The notes: a model not told the origin generated them from the letters alone. A DNA stretch of 64,000 nucleotides from Vibrio celticus (GCF_024347335.1 NZ_AP025463.1:62001-126000), one strand, 5' to 3'; counted from the first letter of the stretch, positions 43,902-52,563 are shown. Numbers and translations: made by a program.

Positions 43902-45122
43902 ATGTTTTCAAATCTAAGTAAGAGCGTTCGCCAATACATGTTGGTGACTTTTAACTACTGGAACTTCACCATTACTGATGGTGCGCTTCGCATGTTGGTG
44001 GTTCTGTATTTTTACGACCTTGGCTACAGTTCGTTAGAAATCGCCTCACTGTTCCTTTTCTATGAATTCTTTGGTGTGGTGACTAACCTAATCGGTGGCT
44101 GGTTAGGGGCGCGTCTTGGCCTCAATAAGACCATGAACATTGGGTTAGGCATGCAAGTCGTCGCCTTGGGTATGCTCGCGGTGCCAACGGCAATGCTGAC
44201 CATTCCTTGGGTCATGGCGGCGCAAGCCTTGTCTGGTATCGCTAAAGACCTCAATAAGATGAGTGCCAAGAGCTCAATTAAGACTCTGGTTCCTGATGAA
44301 CAACAAGGCGCGCTTTATAAGTGGATTGCGATTCTGACCGGATCTAAGAATGCGCTTAAAGGGGCAGGCTTCTTTATTGGTGGTTTACTGCTTTCAACGA
44401 TTGGCTTCCAATACGCCGTGCTCGCGATGGCAGCCGTGTTGGCATTGGTCTTCGTTGGCAGTGTGTTGAGCTTAGAAACGGACATGGGCAAAGCGAAAAC
44501 CAAGCCTAAGTTCAAACAGATCTTCTCTAAGTCTGAATCCATCAACATCCTATCCGCAGCACGTATGTTCCTGTTTGGCGCTCGTGATGTGTGGTTTGTG
44601 ATTGCTTTGCCGATTTACCTAGGCAGTGTGTTTGGTTGGGATCACTCATGGGTTGGCGGTTTCTTAGCTGCTTGGACTATCGCTTATGGCTTTGTACAGG
44701 GCATAGCGCCGAAGATTACTGGTAAAGCTCAAGGTAAGGTGCCAGATGGCCATGCCGCGCTGTTATGGGCTGGTGCGCTGGCTATAGTGACCGCTGCTAT
44801 CGCTTATGCGGTACAGATTGGCTGGCAACCAGAGCTCGTTATCGTGGGTGGTTTGATGGTATTTGGTGCCATCTTTGCGGTGAACTCATCACTTCACTCA
44901 TATTTGATAGTGAGTTATGCGAAAGGCGATGGCGTTTCTCTTGATGTCGGTTTCTACTACATGGCAAACGCGATGGGCCGTTTGATTGGCACGATATTGT
45001 CGGGCTTGGTATTCCAAATGGCAGGCTTGTCTGCGTGTCTGTGGGTTTCCTTCGCATTCTTGGCGATAACGACGATGATCTCTCTGCGTTTACCGAAAGT
45101 GCCGCAAATTTCAGCGGCATAA
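43902..45122 (+). CDS. arsJ: ArsJ organoarsenical efflux permease
   Basis: A 406-residue major-facilitator transporter with about twelve membrane segments. The N-terminus (VRQYMLVTFNYWNFTITDGA) and the GIAKDLNKMSAKSSIK loop between early helices are typical of ArsJ, which exports 1-arseno-3-phosphoglycerate so that arsenate leaves the cell. Linkage to arsR and GAPDH genes supports this strongly. No arsC reductase or arsB pump gene is in the window. Confidence 0.9.
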   Translation: MFSNLSKSVRQYMLVTFNYWNFTITDGALRMLVVLYFYDLGYSSLEIASLFLFYEFFGVVTNLIGGWLGARLGLNKTMNIGLGMQVVALGMLAVPTAMLTIPWVMAAQALSGIAKDLNKMSAKSSIKTLVPDEQQGALYKWIAILTGSKNALKGAGFFIGGLLLSTIGFQYAVLAMAAVLALVFVGSVLSLETDMGKAKTKPKFKQIFSKSESINILSAARMFLFGARDVWFVIALPIYLGSVFGWDHSWVGGFLAAWTIAYGFVQGIAPKITGKAQGKVPDGHAALLWAGALAIVTAAIAYAVQIGWQPELVIVGGLMVFGAIFAVNSSLHSYLIVSYAKGDGVSLDVGFYYMANAMGRLIGTILSGLVFQMAGLSACLWVSFAFLAITTMISLRLPKVPQISAA

Positions 45123-45215
45123 GCTTCAGCCACATGAGCCTCATTTGTGAGAGCTCAAGTCGCAGAAGCTAGAGTCGTATGAGCTAGATTCGCGATAAGT
45201 ATCTCCTTTAACACT

Positions 45216-45250
45216 AAGCTGACTTGGTATTTATTCCGGTCAGCTTTTTT
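45216..45250 (+). terminator. Terminator after arsJ
   Basis: AAGCTGAC pairs with GTCAGCTT across a 15-base loop, then a T run. It lies about 95 bases past the arsJ stop and just before the acyltransferase gene. Confidence 0.8.
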
Positions 45251-45291
45251 ATTGCTATAGTAGAATGATTGAATATTAATCAGGCATTTAC

Positions 45292-46305
45292 ATGAAGCAG
45301 CGAATTCTCTTTTTTGATTTAGCACGATGTGTCGCGGCCGTAGCGGTTATCGCGATTCATGTTTTGGCGCCTTATCGCAATGAGTTGGGCACTATTCCTT
45401 TCGGTGAATGGCTTACTGCCATTACGGTAAACGGTTTCAGCCGCTGGGCAGTACCTGTGTTCATTTTGATTACTGGCGCACTGATGCTCAGTGATCAGCG
45501 CCCGTTTGACGCCAAATACTACCTCAAGCGTCGTTTGGGCAAGGTACTGATACCTTTCATTGTCTGGTCGCTTTTCTATACCTATCTGTCGGGCTGGTCG
45601 GCAATGGGCTTTGATGCCGACGTCAGTTGGGACGTGTTGCTTAATAGCTACCATCATTACACCTATTACCACCTTGGTTTCTTCTATTACTTCATCCCAC
45701 TCTATTTTGTGATTCCGTTCTTGCAGATCATGGTTAGAAAGTACGGTGATAGATCGGTCTATGCCTTTACGGCGGTATGGTTGTTCACAACATTGCTGTT
45801 CTTACTGAAAATCGATGGCCCTTGGAGTCACGAATTGTGGTTGTACACCGGTTACTTACCATTGGGTTACTTGCTGTATAAGATTGTGCCACTTAACAAG
45901 ATGACCGTTGGCGTGAGTGTGTTACTGGGTGGACTCGCGTTACTAACCACGGTTTACATGGTGGTTGATGCAAGCTTGGTAGCAGAAGAGTACACGGTAG
46001 GGCGCTGGCTATCTTACAAAACGTTGAACACCGTATTAGCCGCGAGCATGGTGTTCATGGTATGCCGTTACTATGGTGAAGGCCTGTCTGAGAAGAGTAA
46101 CCAAGTGGTTGGCTTTATCAGTAAGCACAGCTTAGGTATTTACCTGCTGCACCCGATTTTCTTGTGGCCGATGAAAGAGTTTGGTTGGTACCAAGGACAT
46201 CCGGCATGGGTTATTCCATTATGGATTGTGATCAGCGGAGCTGGCGCATTATGGATGAGCTGGTTGGTGTCTAAGTCAGAGAAAACGCGTTGGTTATTGC
46301 CTTAG
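45292..46305 (+). CDS. Acyltransferase 3 family membrane protein
   Basis: A 337-residue integral membrane acyltransferase with about ten membrane segments. The family signature at the start is FFDLARCVAAVAVIAIHVL, with the catalytic-type His at about residue 22, followed by WAVPVFILITGALML and the RRLGKVLIPFIVWS segment. It resembles the E. coli YiaH/WecH group, which O-acetylates surface glycans. No polysaccharide cluster is adjacent, so the acceptor is unknown. Confidence 0.88.
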   Translation: MKQRILFFDLARCVAAVAVIAIHVLAPYRNELGTIPFGEWLTAITVNGFSRWAVPVFILITGALMLSDQRPFDAKYYLKRRLGKVLIPFIVWSLFYTYLSGWSAMGFDADVSWDVLLNSYHHYTYYHLGFFYYFIPLYFVIPFLQIMVRKYGDRSVYAFTAVWLFTTLLFLLKIDGPWSHELWLYTGYLPLGYLLYKIVPLNKMTVGVSVLLGGLALLTTVYMVVDASLVAEEYTVGRWLSYKTLNTVLAASMVFMVCRYYGEGLSEKSNQVVGFISKHSLGIYLLHPIFLWPMKEFGWYQGHPAWVIPLWIVISGAGALWMSWLVSKSEKTRWLLP

Positions 46306-46365
46306 CGGTGATTGCTAAGGCTTTCTGATGGATTGCTTAGGGACGACAGTTGAAGCGGCTGACGT

Positions 46366-46695
46366 TTAGCGCTTCAACGCAAAGTGTAAGAACTTATCGC
46401 CTTGGTAGGTTAAGGTTCCTTTGTCGCCAGGGTTAAGGGCGTGGAAATAGTGGATGCCGACTTGGAATTCTCGCTTCGGACCAACCACACCACGTTGAAC
46501 GTAAATCCAGTACTCTTGATCTTCTTGGCCCGGTTCTGCGTCAGGAAGGTCGATCGATTGTTTGTCTAACACCGTGACATTCACTTTCTTCTCTGGCGCA
46601 TTTTCACCTTGCGAGTGTTTTCGATAGAAACCAATAAATACCCAAGCCGCTAGAGCAGCGAGAGCAAAGATGGCAAAAAAGAGTGAATTAGGCAT
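46366..46695 (-). CDS. DUF2500 family protein (YhhM-like)
   Basis: A 109-residue protein with one N-terminal membrane segment (SLFFAIFALAALAAWVFIGF) and a C-terminal domain of the DUF2500 family (FQVGIHYFHALNPGDKGTLT and YQGDKFLHF). A good ribosome site (GGAGG) precedes the start. In E. coli the family member yhhM lies beside yhhN and rsmD, whose homologs are also near here. Function unknown. Confidence 0.85.
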   Translation of the reverse strand: MPNSLFFAIFALAALAAWVFIGFYRKHSQGENAPEKKVNVTVLDKQSIDLPDAEPGQEDQEYWIYVQRGVVGPKREFQVGIHYFHALNPGDKGTLTYQGDKFLHFALKR

Positions 46696-46939
46696 ATAAC
46701 CTCCATGTAGTCGTGATGGTTATTCTAGTCTTTCAGGCAATAGGGATATGTGTTTAAAGCCGTTATTCGTGAACTGTTGTAAGCCAAGCTGATTATTTTT
46801 CGGCAGACATCACATTTAATGGTCAGTTTGGGATAAAGCATTGTTATTTATTGTCTCTTTCTCTCGTAAATAACAGTGATTTTGTATAAGAATAGGGAAA
46901 TGCTCGACTAGAATTATAGTGTGGAGTGGGAGGGCTAAG

Positions 46940-47314
46940 ATGACCGATATTGAAAAAGTGGTGACAAGAACTCGCAATATAGAGAAATTATTGAGGCTTC
47001 AATATCATGCCGAAGGCGAAGGATTGCATGAGCTTGTAACAAGCTGTGAAGAAAGGCTACCGCACGATATGGTGAGCAAGCTGCGCTATATCGCAACGTG
47101 TCGTAATAAGGTAGTCAATGAACATGAGGCTAAGTTGGAAGACCAACATAAGTTCATCATGATGTGTAACGACTGTGAGAAGGAGCTGACTCCACGTAGT
47201 GGTCGTTTTATCTGGCGAGTTGCGATCTTACTGATGATGGCAATGACTTTAGCTGCCGCAGGTTTCTATTATGCGAACTGGGATGTGCTAACACTGCATC
47301 TGTTTTCGAAGTGA
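46940..47314 (+). CDS. Helical protein with C-terminal membrane anchor (DUF4145-like)
   Basis: I choose the ATG at 46940, because GGGAGG lies six bases upstream; an in-frame GTG seven codons earlier is less likely. The product is 124 residues. The N-terminal helical part (LHELVTSCEERLPHDMVSKL and YIATCRNKVVNEHEAKLED) resembles DUF4145/HEPN-like segments with an RNKVVxE motif. The C-terminus is a single membrane helix (VAILLMMAMTLAAAGFYYA). It is followed by a strong terminator. Function unknown. Confidence 0.78.
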   Translation: MTDIEKVVTRTRNIEKLLRLQYHAEGEGLHELVTSCEERLPHDMVSKLRYIATCRNKVVNEHEAKLEDQHKFIMMCNDCEKELTPRSGRFIWRVAILLMMAMTLAAAGFYYANWDVLTLHLFSK

Positions 47315-47325
47315 AAAAATTGAAC

Positions 47326-47358
47326 AAAAAAAGGGACGCTCATGGCGTCCCTTTTTTT
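47326..47358. terminator. Bidirectional terminator
   Basis: GGGACGC pairs with GCGTCCC around TCATG, with A and T runs on either side. It serves the DUF4145-like gene and, in the other direction, the small peptide gene. Confidence 0.93.
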
Positions 47359-47371
47359 ATCTGTAACTTGC

Positions 47372-47452
47372 TTAGTACATCATCGGTAGTGTCATTAGAC
47401 CTACAACTACCGCGATCATTACAAGTCCTTGTCTTTGCGAAGATGAAATCAT
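47372..47452 (-). CDS. Small membrane peptide, 26 residues
   Basis: A 26-codon frame on the minus strand reads MISSSQRQ, a hydrophobic segment (GLVMIAVVVGLMTLPMM) and a final Tyr. Its ATG has an excellent ribosome site, TAGGAG, seven bases upstream, and it ends 13 bases before a bidirectional terminator. This layout (ribosome site, short polar head, membrane helix, terminator) is typical of genuine small membrane proteins. I do not recognise the family. Confidence 0.6.
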   Translation of the reverse strand: MISSSQRQGLVMIAVVVGLMTLPMMY

Positions 47453-48241
47453 AACACTACTCCTAAATTTGGTTGTCTCTCGCTATGTTTTAAAGAATAG
47501 CACTACTTATGGCCTTAGATCAAGAATTACTTTCGAAAGCTTTAAAAGTAGTAGAAAACTATGAGTTTTTGGCTTGTTTGGCAGTGTTTAACTGTGTTTT
47601 ATGGTGTGTTCTTAATTTGTTCGTTGTGATTTATGTTTGTTCTAATTTGATTTAACTTGTTGTTTTGTAATGGTTGTTTTGTGTGATTTATATTGTTAAA
47701 GGTTGTTAAACTGTATTAATAGAGGTTGGTGGTTGCTAGGTTGGTTTTGGTTGGTTTTTTAAGTTTTCGGCTTGGTTTTTGTGGCGGTTTTTACCGGAGG
47801 CTTGAAATAACCTGACAAAACTGGGCGTTAAAAAAGAAAACTGGCTACTTTACAAGTCTAGGCTTGGTTGGCGTTTTTATTTTTCTATTAATCTTGAGTT
47901 TGTTTATTTAAGTTATTGTTATTATTTACTTTAAATGTGGTTATTTTAATTTTTTAAGTGTGGTATTTGACGGTATTAGGCCGGTTTTGGTGGGGTCGAT
48001 AGGTTAGAATTGGCCAAAATTCAAGTATGGCGACTCTAATGCCAGTTTGAATGGGTTTTATGATGATTCGTTCTAGTTTTAAACGAATGGCCATTGTCAT
48101 GGTGGTAATTGTTACGACTTCAATCTAAAGAGACTCTTTTTAGTGGAAGCGTAATCAAGATCCAATTTTGAGGGGCTGAGGCTTTACATCAACACTCGTG
48201 TGCCTAGACTGGCGACGATTTAAAGCAATAGGGCAAATGGT
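47453..48241. other. AT-rich spacer with strong G+T strand bias
   Basis: About 790 bases with no convincing gene. From about 47560 to 47790 the plus strand is almost all G and T, with very few C. A minor inverted repeat ATTCGTT/AACGAAT lies at 48066-48088. A possible promoter for the small peptide gene would lie at the left edge; none is clear. Confidence 0.6.
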
Positions 48242-48862
48242 ATGTGGAGTTGGTTGGCGGTTTCCTTGTCTGGTATCGGAGCAATAGCAGGAACGAAACA
48301 TGGACATATCGGTCAGGCCTTATCGTATAAGGTTTTTACCTATGTATTATTAGCGACCATTGCTTTAACTCAATCTGTCGTTGCTGATTTTACCTATTGG
48401 GTCGTTGCTGGGTTGGCGGTCTCTGCGATCGCAGATGTCCTGCATACTGTTACTCAAAAACGTCCTCTGCATTTTGTTTGCTTCTTGTTAGCTCAGCTCT
48501 GTTACAGCAAAGCATTTTGGTTACAGCTATCAGGAGAAATGGTTTGGTGGTTGTTCGCGCTGCTGTTGGCGGCTTGTGTCGTTGCTTTCTTCTTGCTTCT
48601 GCCTCGTTTAGACAAACTCGTCTTTCCTGTGGTTATCATGGGTATCGTGCTTATTCAGCTTGCATGGGCTTCTGGTGAGCTCTGGTTGCTTGATCCTCAA
48701 CTGTCGCATGCGATGGGTTTTGCGGGTTGTGCCGTGTTGCTGCTTTCAGCATTGGCGTACGCGTTAAACTTCTATCGTAGCCCAATTAAGGGTGCCTACT
48801 TTTGGGTGACGGGCAGTTACTTTCTGGCGCATGCTCTCATTGTTGCCTCCCTTACCATTTAG
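48242..48862 (+). CDS. yhhN: YhhN family membrane protein (lysoplasmalogenase-like)
   Basis: A 206-residue protein with about eight membrane segments and the YhhN/TMEM86 fold, which in some members hydrolyses lysoplasmalogen. The motif AGLAVSAIADVLHTV carries a conserved Asp, and the C-terminus has YFWVTGSYFLAHALIV. In E. coli yhhN sits next to yhhM and near rsmD-yhhL, and the same set occurs around here. Enzyme activity in bacteria is mostly untested. Confidence 0.85.
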   Translation: MWSWLAVSLSGIGAIAGTKHGHIGQALSYKVFTYVLLATIALTQSVVADFTYWVVAGLAVSAIADVLHTVTQKRPLHFVCFLLAQLCYSKAFWLQLSGEMVWWLFALLLAACVVAFFLLLPRLDKLVFPVVIMGIVLIQLAWASGELWLLDPQLSHAMGFAGCAVLLLSALAYALNFYRSPIKGAYFWVTGSYFLAHALIVASLTI

Positions 48863-48952
48863 GGTAGAGCTCGCTTAACTCTGAGCTACATCAAGGCAGC
48901 TCAGATGAAAGTAGGTACTCTACGTCTACTTCATTAAACATGAGATAGAGTT

Positions 48953-49189
48953 ATGACTACCGAAATTCATGCACACAACGTTTTAAACCTACTGAGTGAA
49001 AAGCCACTGACTCGTGATGAGTTGACGCAAGAGCTTGCTCAAACTTATGGCGCAGAAGCGCGTTTTCATACGTGTAAGCTGAACGGTCTGGATTTAGATG
49101 GATTGCTGAAGTTTTTCCTGAAGATGGAAAAGGTCGTGGTTATTGATGACAAGCTTTGCACTAATCGCGAACGTGTGTGTAACCACTGA
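48953..49189 (+). CDS. yecH: YecH family small protein
   Basis: A 78-residue protein of the YecH (DUF2492) family. Marks are EIHAHNVLNLL at the start, ARFHTCKLNGLDLDGLL in the middle and the Cys/His tail LCTNRERVCNH. The conserved His and Cys residues suggest metal binding. It has its own unit between yhhN and yhgN. Function unproven. Confidence 0.85.
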   Translation: MTTEIHAHNVLNLLSEKPLTRDELTQELAQTYGAEARFHTCKLNGLDLDGLLKFFLKMEKVVVIDDKLCTNRERVCNH

Positions 49190-49273
49190 CTCCCAGTGAC
49201 TTGGTTTTTAGAGCCTTTTGGCTTTTATAGATAAGAAGAGTGGATGCGACGTTTCGGCTTCACTCTTTAAATT

Positions 49274-49301
49274 CTCTTTTCTCTTTTCTCTTTTCTCCTT
49301 T
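49274..49301 (+). repeat. CTCTTTT heptamer repeat
   Basis: Three exact CTCTTTT units and one CTCCTTT unit lie in a pyrimidine tract in the gap between yecH and yhgN, 128 bases before the yhgN start. Confidence 0.75.
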
Positions 49302-49428
49302 CTACCTTTTCTATTTGCTCTCGCAAAATTCCCTTCTAATTACATAAGTTAATCCTTTTATTACTGCGTTCGAAAATCAATGTTGAGGCTGCTATACTCC
49401 GCGCACTTACGCTTTTCGAGACAAACTT

Positions 49429-50013
49429 ATGGAAATTTTATCTGCAGCAACCATGCTGTTTCTTATTATGGACCCGCTTGGCAATCTACCAATCGTGCTC
49501 TCTATCCTTAAGCATATTGATCCGAAGCGTCGCCGTATTGTTCTTGTTCGTGAACTGATGTTTGCGCTGATTATCCTGTTGTTGTTCTTGTTTGCTGGTC
49601 AAAGCATCATGAACTTCCTGCACGTGCAGCCTGAAACCTTGAGTATCTCTGGCGGTATTATTCTATTCATCATCGCGATTAAGATGATTTTCCCAAGTGC
49701 GGGTAGTATTACTGGCCTCGCGGCGGGTGAAGAACCGTTTATTGTGCCGATGGCGATCCCAATGATTGCTGGCCCTTCAGTGATTGCAGCATTGATTCTG
49801 TTGTCGACACAGCACCCTGACAACATGTTAGAGCTTTCAGGCGCAGTGATGCTGGCTTGGGGCGCAACCTTCTTTATTTTGATGTTTAATGGCTTCTTCC
49901 TGCGAGTGCTGGGTGAGAGAGGCCTTAAAGCCATCGAACGTTTGATGGGCTTGTTATTGGTTATGCTGTCGACGCAAATGTTCCTCGATGGTGTGAAAGG
50001 CTACATGGGCTAA
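49429..50013 (+). CDS. yhgN: YhgN/MarC family membrane protein
   Basis: A 194-residue MarC-family protein with six membrane segments. The start EILSAATMLFLIMDPLGNLP and the repeat-related motifs GGIILFIIAIKMI and PFIVPMAIPMIAGPSVIAAL are family signatures. Annotated in databases as an NAAT-type transporter, but no substrate is firmly known. It ends 20 bases before a strong terminator. Confidence 0.9.
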   Translation: MEILSAATMLFLIMDPLGNLPIVLSILKHIDPKRRRIVLVRELMFALIILLLFLFAGQSIMNFLHVQPETLSISGGIILFIIAIKMIFPSAGSITGLAAGEEPFIVPMAIPMIAGPSVIAALILLSTQHPDNMLELSGAVMLAWGATFFILMFNGFFLRVLGERGLKAIERLMGLLLVMLSTQMFLDGVKGYMG

Positions 50014-50033
50014 CATCAATATCATTGCTGAAT

Positions 50034-50065
50034 AAAAAAACGCCGCTCAAATGAGCGGCGTTTTT
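50034..50065 (+). terminator. Intrinsic terminator of yhgN
   Basis: CGCCGCTC pairs with GAGCGGCG around AAAT, with a long A run before and T run after. It can also act on the minus strand downstream of yhhL. Confidence 0.94.
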
Positions 50066-50130
50066 GTCTCTACTGTTTCTGTCATGATGTTTTTTGTAGC
50101 TAAGCTTTTTATATCTGGGCTTAAGCTCGA

Positions 50131-50397
50131 TTACATCATGTGTTTGCGTCGGATATCGAGTAAGGCGAAGACACCGAAAATCAATATTGACCACTTCTCC
50201 CAACGTGACATCTCGATCTTATCGCCGAATGCACCGATGAAAATCAGCATCTGTAGGCCGTGCATGAAGAACAAGAATGCTGTCATGATATAAAGCGCAA
50301 TCGCAGCATTACCCGGGAACGGGTAGAAAATATTTACGATTAAGATAAACCAAACAAAGGCGATGGCTGCTTTTGCTAGTGGAAGCAAGAACTTCAT
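50131..50397 (-). CDS. yhhL: DUF1145 family protein (YhhL)
   Basis: An 88-residue membrane protein with two or three membrane segments (AAIAFVWFILIVNIFYPF and AIALYIMTAFLFFMHGLQML). It is of the DUF1145 family, which in E. coli is yhhL directly downstream of rsmD, exactly as here (10-base gap). Function unknown. Confidence 0.87.
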   Translation of the reverse strand: MKFLLPLAKAAIAFVWFILIVNIFYPFPGNAAIALYIMTAFLFFMHGLQMLIFIGAFGDKIEMSRWEKWSILIFGVFALLDIRRKHMM

Positions 50398-50407
50398 TCA
50401 ATAACTC

Positions 50408-51010
50408 CTATTCTTCAGTGATTCGATTGAACAGTCGGTAGCTTGACTGTCCGGTGGTCTTATCGCGATGCAATTCCCAGCTCTCTGGCATAGCTTCGAG
50501 TTTCAGTTCTTTCTCGGTCTCGACGTAAATGATGGCATTGTCTGCCAACCAGCCATTGCTCTCAAGCAGTTGTACTGTTTCTGCCAGTAAGCCTTGACGA
50601 AATGGTGGATCAAGGAAAACCATATCGTAAGGAGTGCCCGGTTTCTTAAGGAAAGAGATAGCATCAGTATTCACGACATTGATGTTGTCTGCTTTGAGCT
50701 CTTTCGCGTTATCAGAAAGCTGTTTAGCCGCCTTTTGATTCATTTCGAGCAGTGTCACCATTTTTGCTTGGCGAGAAGCTGCTTCAAAACCTAGACCGCC
50801 AGAGCCGGCAAATACATCCAAGCAAGTTGAATGTGGGATATCTTGAGCAACCCAGTTAAAGAGTGTCTCTTTTACTCGGTCAATGGTTGGGCGTAATCCT
50901 TCTAAATCATGAACAGGCAGCTTTCTACCTCTCCATGAGCCACTAATAATTCGAACAAAGCCTCCGGATGGCTTTTTTTGTGATGTGTTTTGCTGGCGAC
51001 GTCTTACCAT
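50408..51010 (-). CDS. rsmD: 16S rRNA (guanine966-N2)-methyltransferase RsmD
   Basis: RsmD methylates G966 of 16S rRNA. I start at the ATG at 51010 (MVRRRQQNTSQ), giving 200 residues against 198 in E. coli; an upstream in-frame Met would add 31 unsupported residues. Motifs are RIISGSWRGRKLPV, LRPTIDRVKETLFNWV, the SAM-binding LDVFAGSGGLGFEAASR and the catalytic NPPF-type motif as FLDPPFRQGLL. It is divergent from ftsY and followed by yhhL. Confidence 0.95.
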   Translation of the reverse strand: MVRRRQQNTSQKKPSGGFVRIISGSWRGRKLPVHDLEGLRPTIDRVKETLFNWVAQDIPHSTCLDVFAGSGGLGFEAASRQAKMVTLLEMNQKAAKQLSDNAKELKADNINVVNTDAISFLKKPGTPYDMVFLDPPFRQGLLAETVQLLESNGWLADNAIIYVETEKELKLEAMPESWELHRDKTTGQSSYRLFNRITEE

Positions 51011-51240
51011 AGATTTTTTGACCGCTAATAAAGTGATACTATACCGAGCCCAATTTAAGTGGGTTCGTGTATTAAATAAATTTGCAATGACAAAGTGTAT
51101 CAAGCTAAAAGCAAACTTATCACTGCTTTGTCATTTTTCTTTACTATTCGTTTGTACAAGCTTGTATTGTATAACAATAGCAAAGAGTCGACGTGTATTA
51201 AGTCAATACAGCTAATTAGTAGATCTAGGAAACTCCTCTG

Positions 51241-52485
51241 ATGACGGAAAAAAAGAAGCGCGGATTATTATCGTGGCTTGGTTTTGGTGAAGAAGAACAA
51301 AGCCCAAAAACTCAGAATGAAGCGAACGTAGAAAGCGTTGAAGATCAAACTGAAGTTGAATCACAAGTTGAGGCTGAACAGGTCGCGCCTGAAGCTGAAC
51401 AATCTAAGCCAACTGAACCTGAACAAGCGCTTGAAGAAGCTCAACAAGAGCAGCAACCTGTCGCAGCAGAAGCAGAAGCAGAAGCAGAAGCAGAAGCAGA
51501 AGCAGAACAGGAAGAAGTGATTGCTCCTCAAGCTAAGGTTGAAGAAGTTCAAGAAAAGCCAACAGAAAGCTTCTTTGCTCGCCTTAAGCGCAGCCTAAGC
51601 CGCACTAAAGCAAACATCGGTGCGGGTTTCTTTGGTCTGTTCAAAGGCAAGCAAATCGATGAAGACCTGTTTGAAGAGCTAGAAGAGCAACTTCTAATTG
51701 CTGACGTGGGGATGAATACCACGGTTAAGATCATTGAAAACCTGACAGAAAAAGCATCTCGCAATGACCTAAAAGACGGTGAAGCGCTTTATGGTCTGCT
51801 CAAAGAAGAGATGGCAGACATCTTAAGCCAAGTGGAACAGCCACTGGTTGTTGATACCACTAAAACACCTTACGTTATCTTAATGGTGGGTGTGAACGGT
51901 GTAGGTAAGACAACTACGATCGGTAAGCTGGCGAAACAATTCCAAAATGAAGGCAAGAAAGTGATGCTAGCTGCGGGTGATACTTTCCGTGCAGCAGCTG
52001 TTGAACAGCTTCAGGTTTGGGGTCAGCGTAACGATGTGCCAGTTATCGCTCAGCACACAGGTGCGGACAGTGCGTCTGTTATCTACGATGCGATTGAAGC
52101 AGCGAAAGCGCGTGGCGTTGATGTTGTGATTGCCGATACGGCAGGTCGCTTGCAGAACAAGAGCAACCTGATGGAAGAGCTACGTAAGATCGTTCGTGTA
52201 ATGAAGAAGATTGATGACTCTGCACCACACGAAATCATGCTAACGCTCGATGCAGGTACAGGTCAGAACGCTATCAGCCAAGCGAAGCTGTTCAGTGAAG
52301 TGGCTCCTGTAACGGGTATTACACTGACTAAGCTAGATGGCACGGCGAAAGGTGGTGTAATTTTCTCAATTGCTGACCAGTTCCAGATTCCAATCCGCTA
52401 CATTGGTGTGGGTGAAGGTATTGATGATCTGCGTCCATTTGAATCTAAAGACTTCATTGAAGCACTATTTAGCCGCGAAGAGTAA
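51241..52485 (+). CDS. ftsY: Signal recognition particle receptor FtsY
   Basis: FtsY is the SRP receptor that delivers ribosomes making membrane proteins to the translocon. The 414-residue protein has an acidic Glu/Ala-rich A domain (residues about 15-105), which includes a pure Ala-Glu repeat of seven units coded by GCAGAA. The NG domain follows: SFFARLKRSLSRTK, G1 GVNGVGKTTTIGKLA (about 220-234), DTFRAAA, DTAGRLQNK, and TKLDGTAKGG. It leads the ftsY-ftsE-ftsX cluster and is divergent from rsmD. Confidence 0.97.
   Translation: MTEKKKRGLLSWLGFGEEEQSPKTQNEANVESVEDQTEVESQVEAEQVAPEAEQSKPTEPEQALEEAQQEQQPVAAEAEAEAEAEAEAEQEEVIAPQAKVEEVQEKPTESFFARLKRSLSRTKANIGAGFFGLFKGKQIDEDLFEELEEQLLIADVGMNTTVKIIENLTEKASRNDLKDGEALYGLLKEEMADILSQVEQPLVVDTTKTPYVILMVGVNGVGKTTTIGKLAKQFQNEGKKVMLAAGDTFRAAAVEQLQVWGQRNDVPVIAQHTGADSASVIYDAIEAAKARGVDVVIADTAGRLQNKSNLMEELRKIVRVMKKIDDSAPHEIMLTLDAGTGQNAISQAKLFSEVAPVTGITLTKLDGTAKGGVIFSIADQFQIPIRYIGVGEGIDDLRPFESKDFIEALFSREE
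51466..51507 (+). repeat. GCAGAA hexamer repeat inside ftsY
   Basis: Seven perfect GCAGAA units in frame code (Ala-Glu)7 in the acidic domain. Changes in copy number keep frame. Confidence 0.95.
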
Positions 52486-52563
52486 CGCGAGTAGCAAAGT
52501 GGTTTATCCTTAATCTGCTACCGTTTTTAAATTTGATATTAGTGATCGTAAGAGGAATTTTCG

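Noticed and set aside
48051..48128. Possible 25-residue hydrophobic peptide on the plus strand (MGFMMIRSSFKRMAIVMVVI and five more residues)
   Set aside because: No ribosome site before either Met and no terminator after it; may be a remnant or chance.
51361..51552. Phe-Cys repeat frame opposite ftsY
   Set aside because: A by-product of the GCAGAA repeat read on the other strand.
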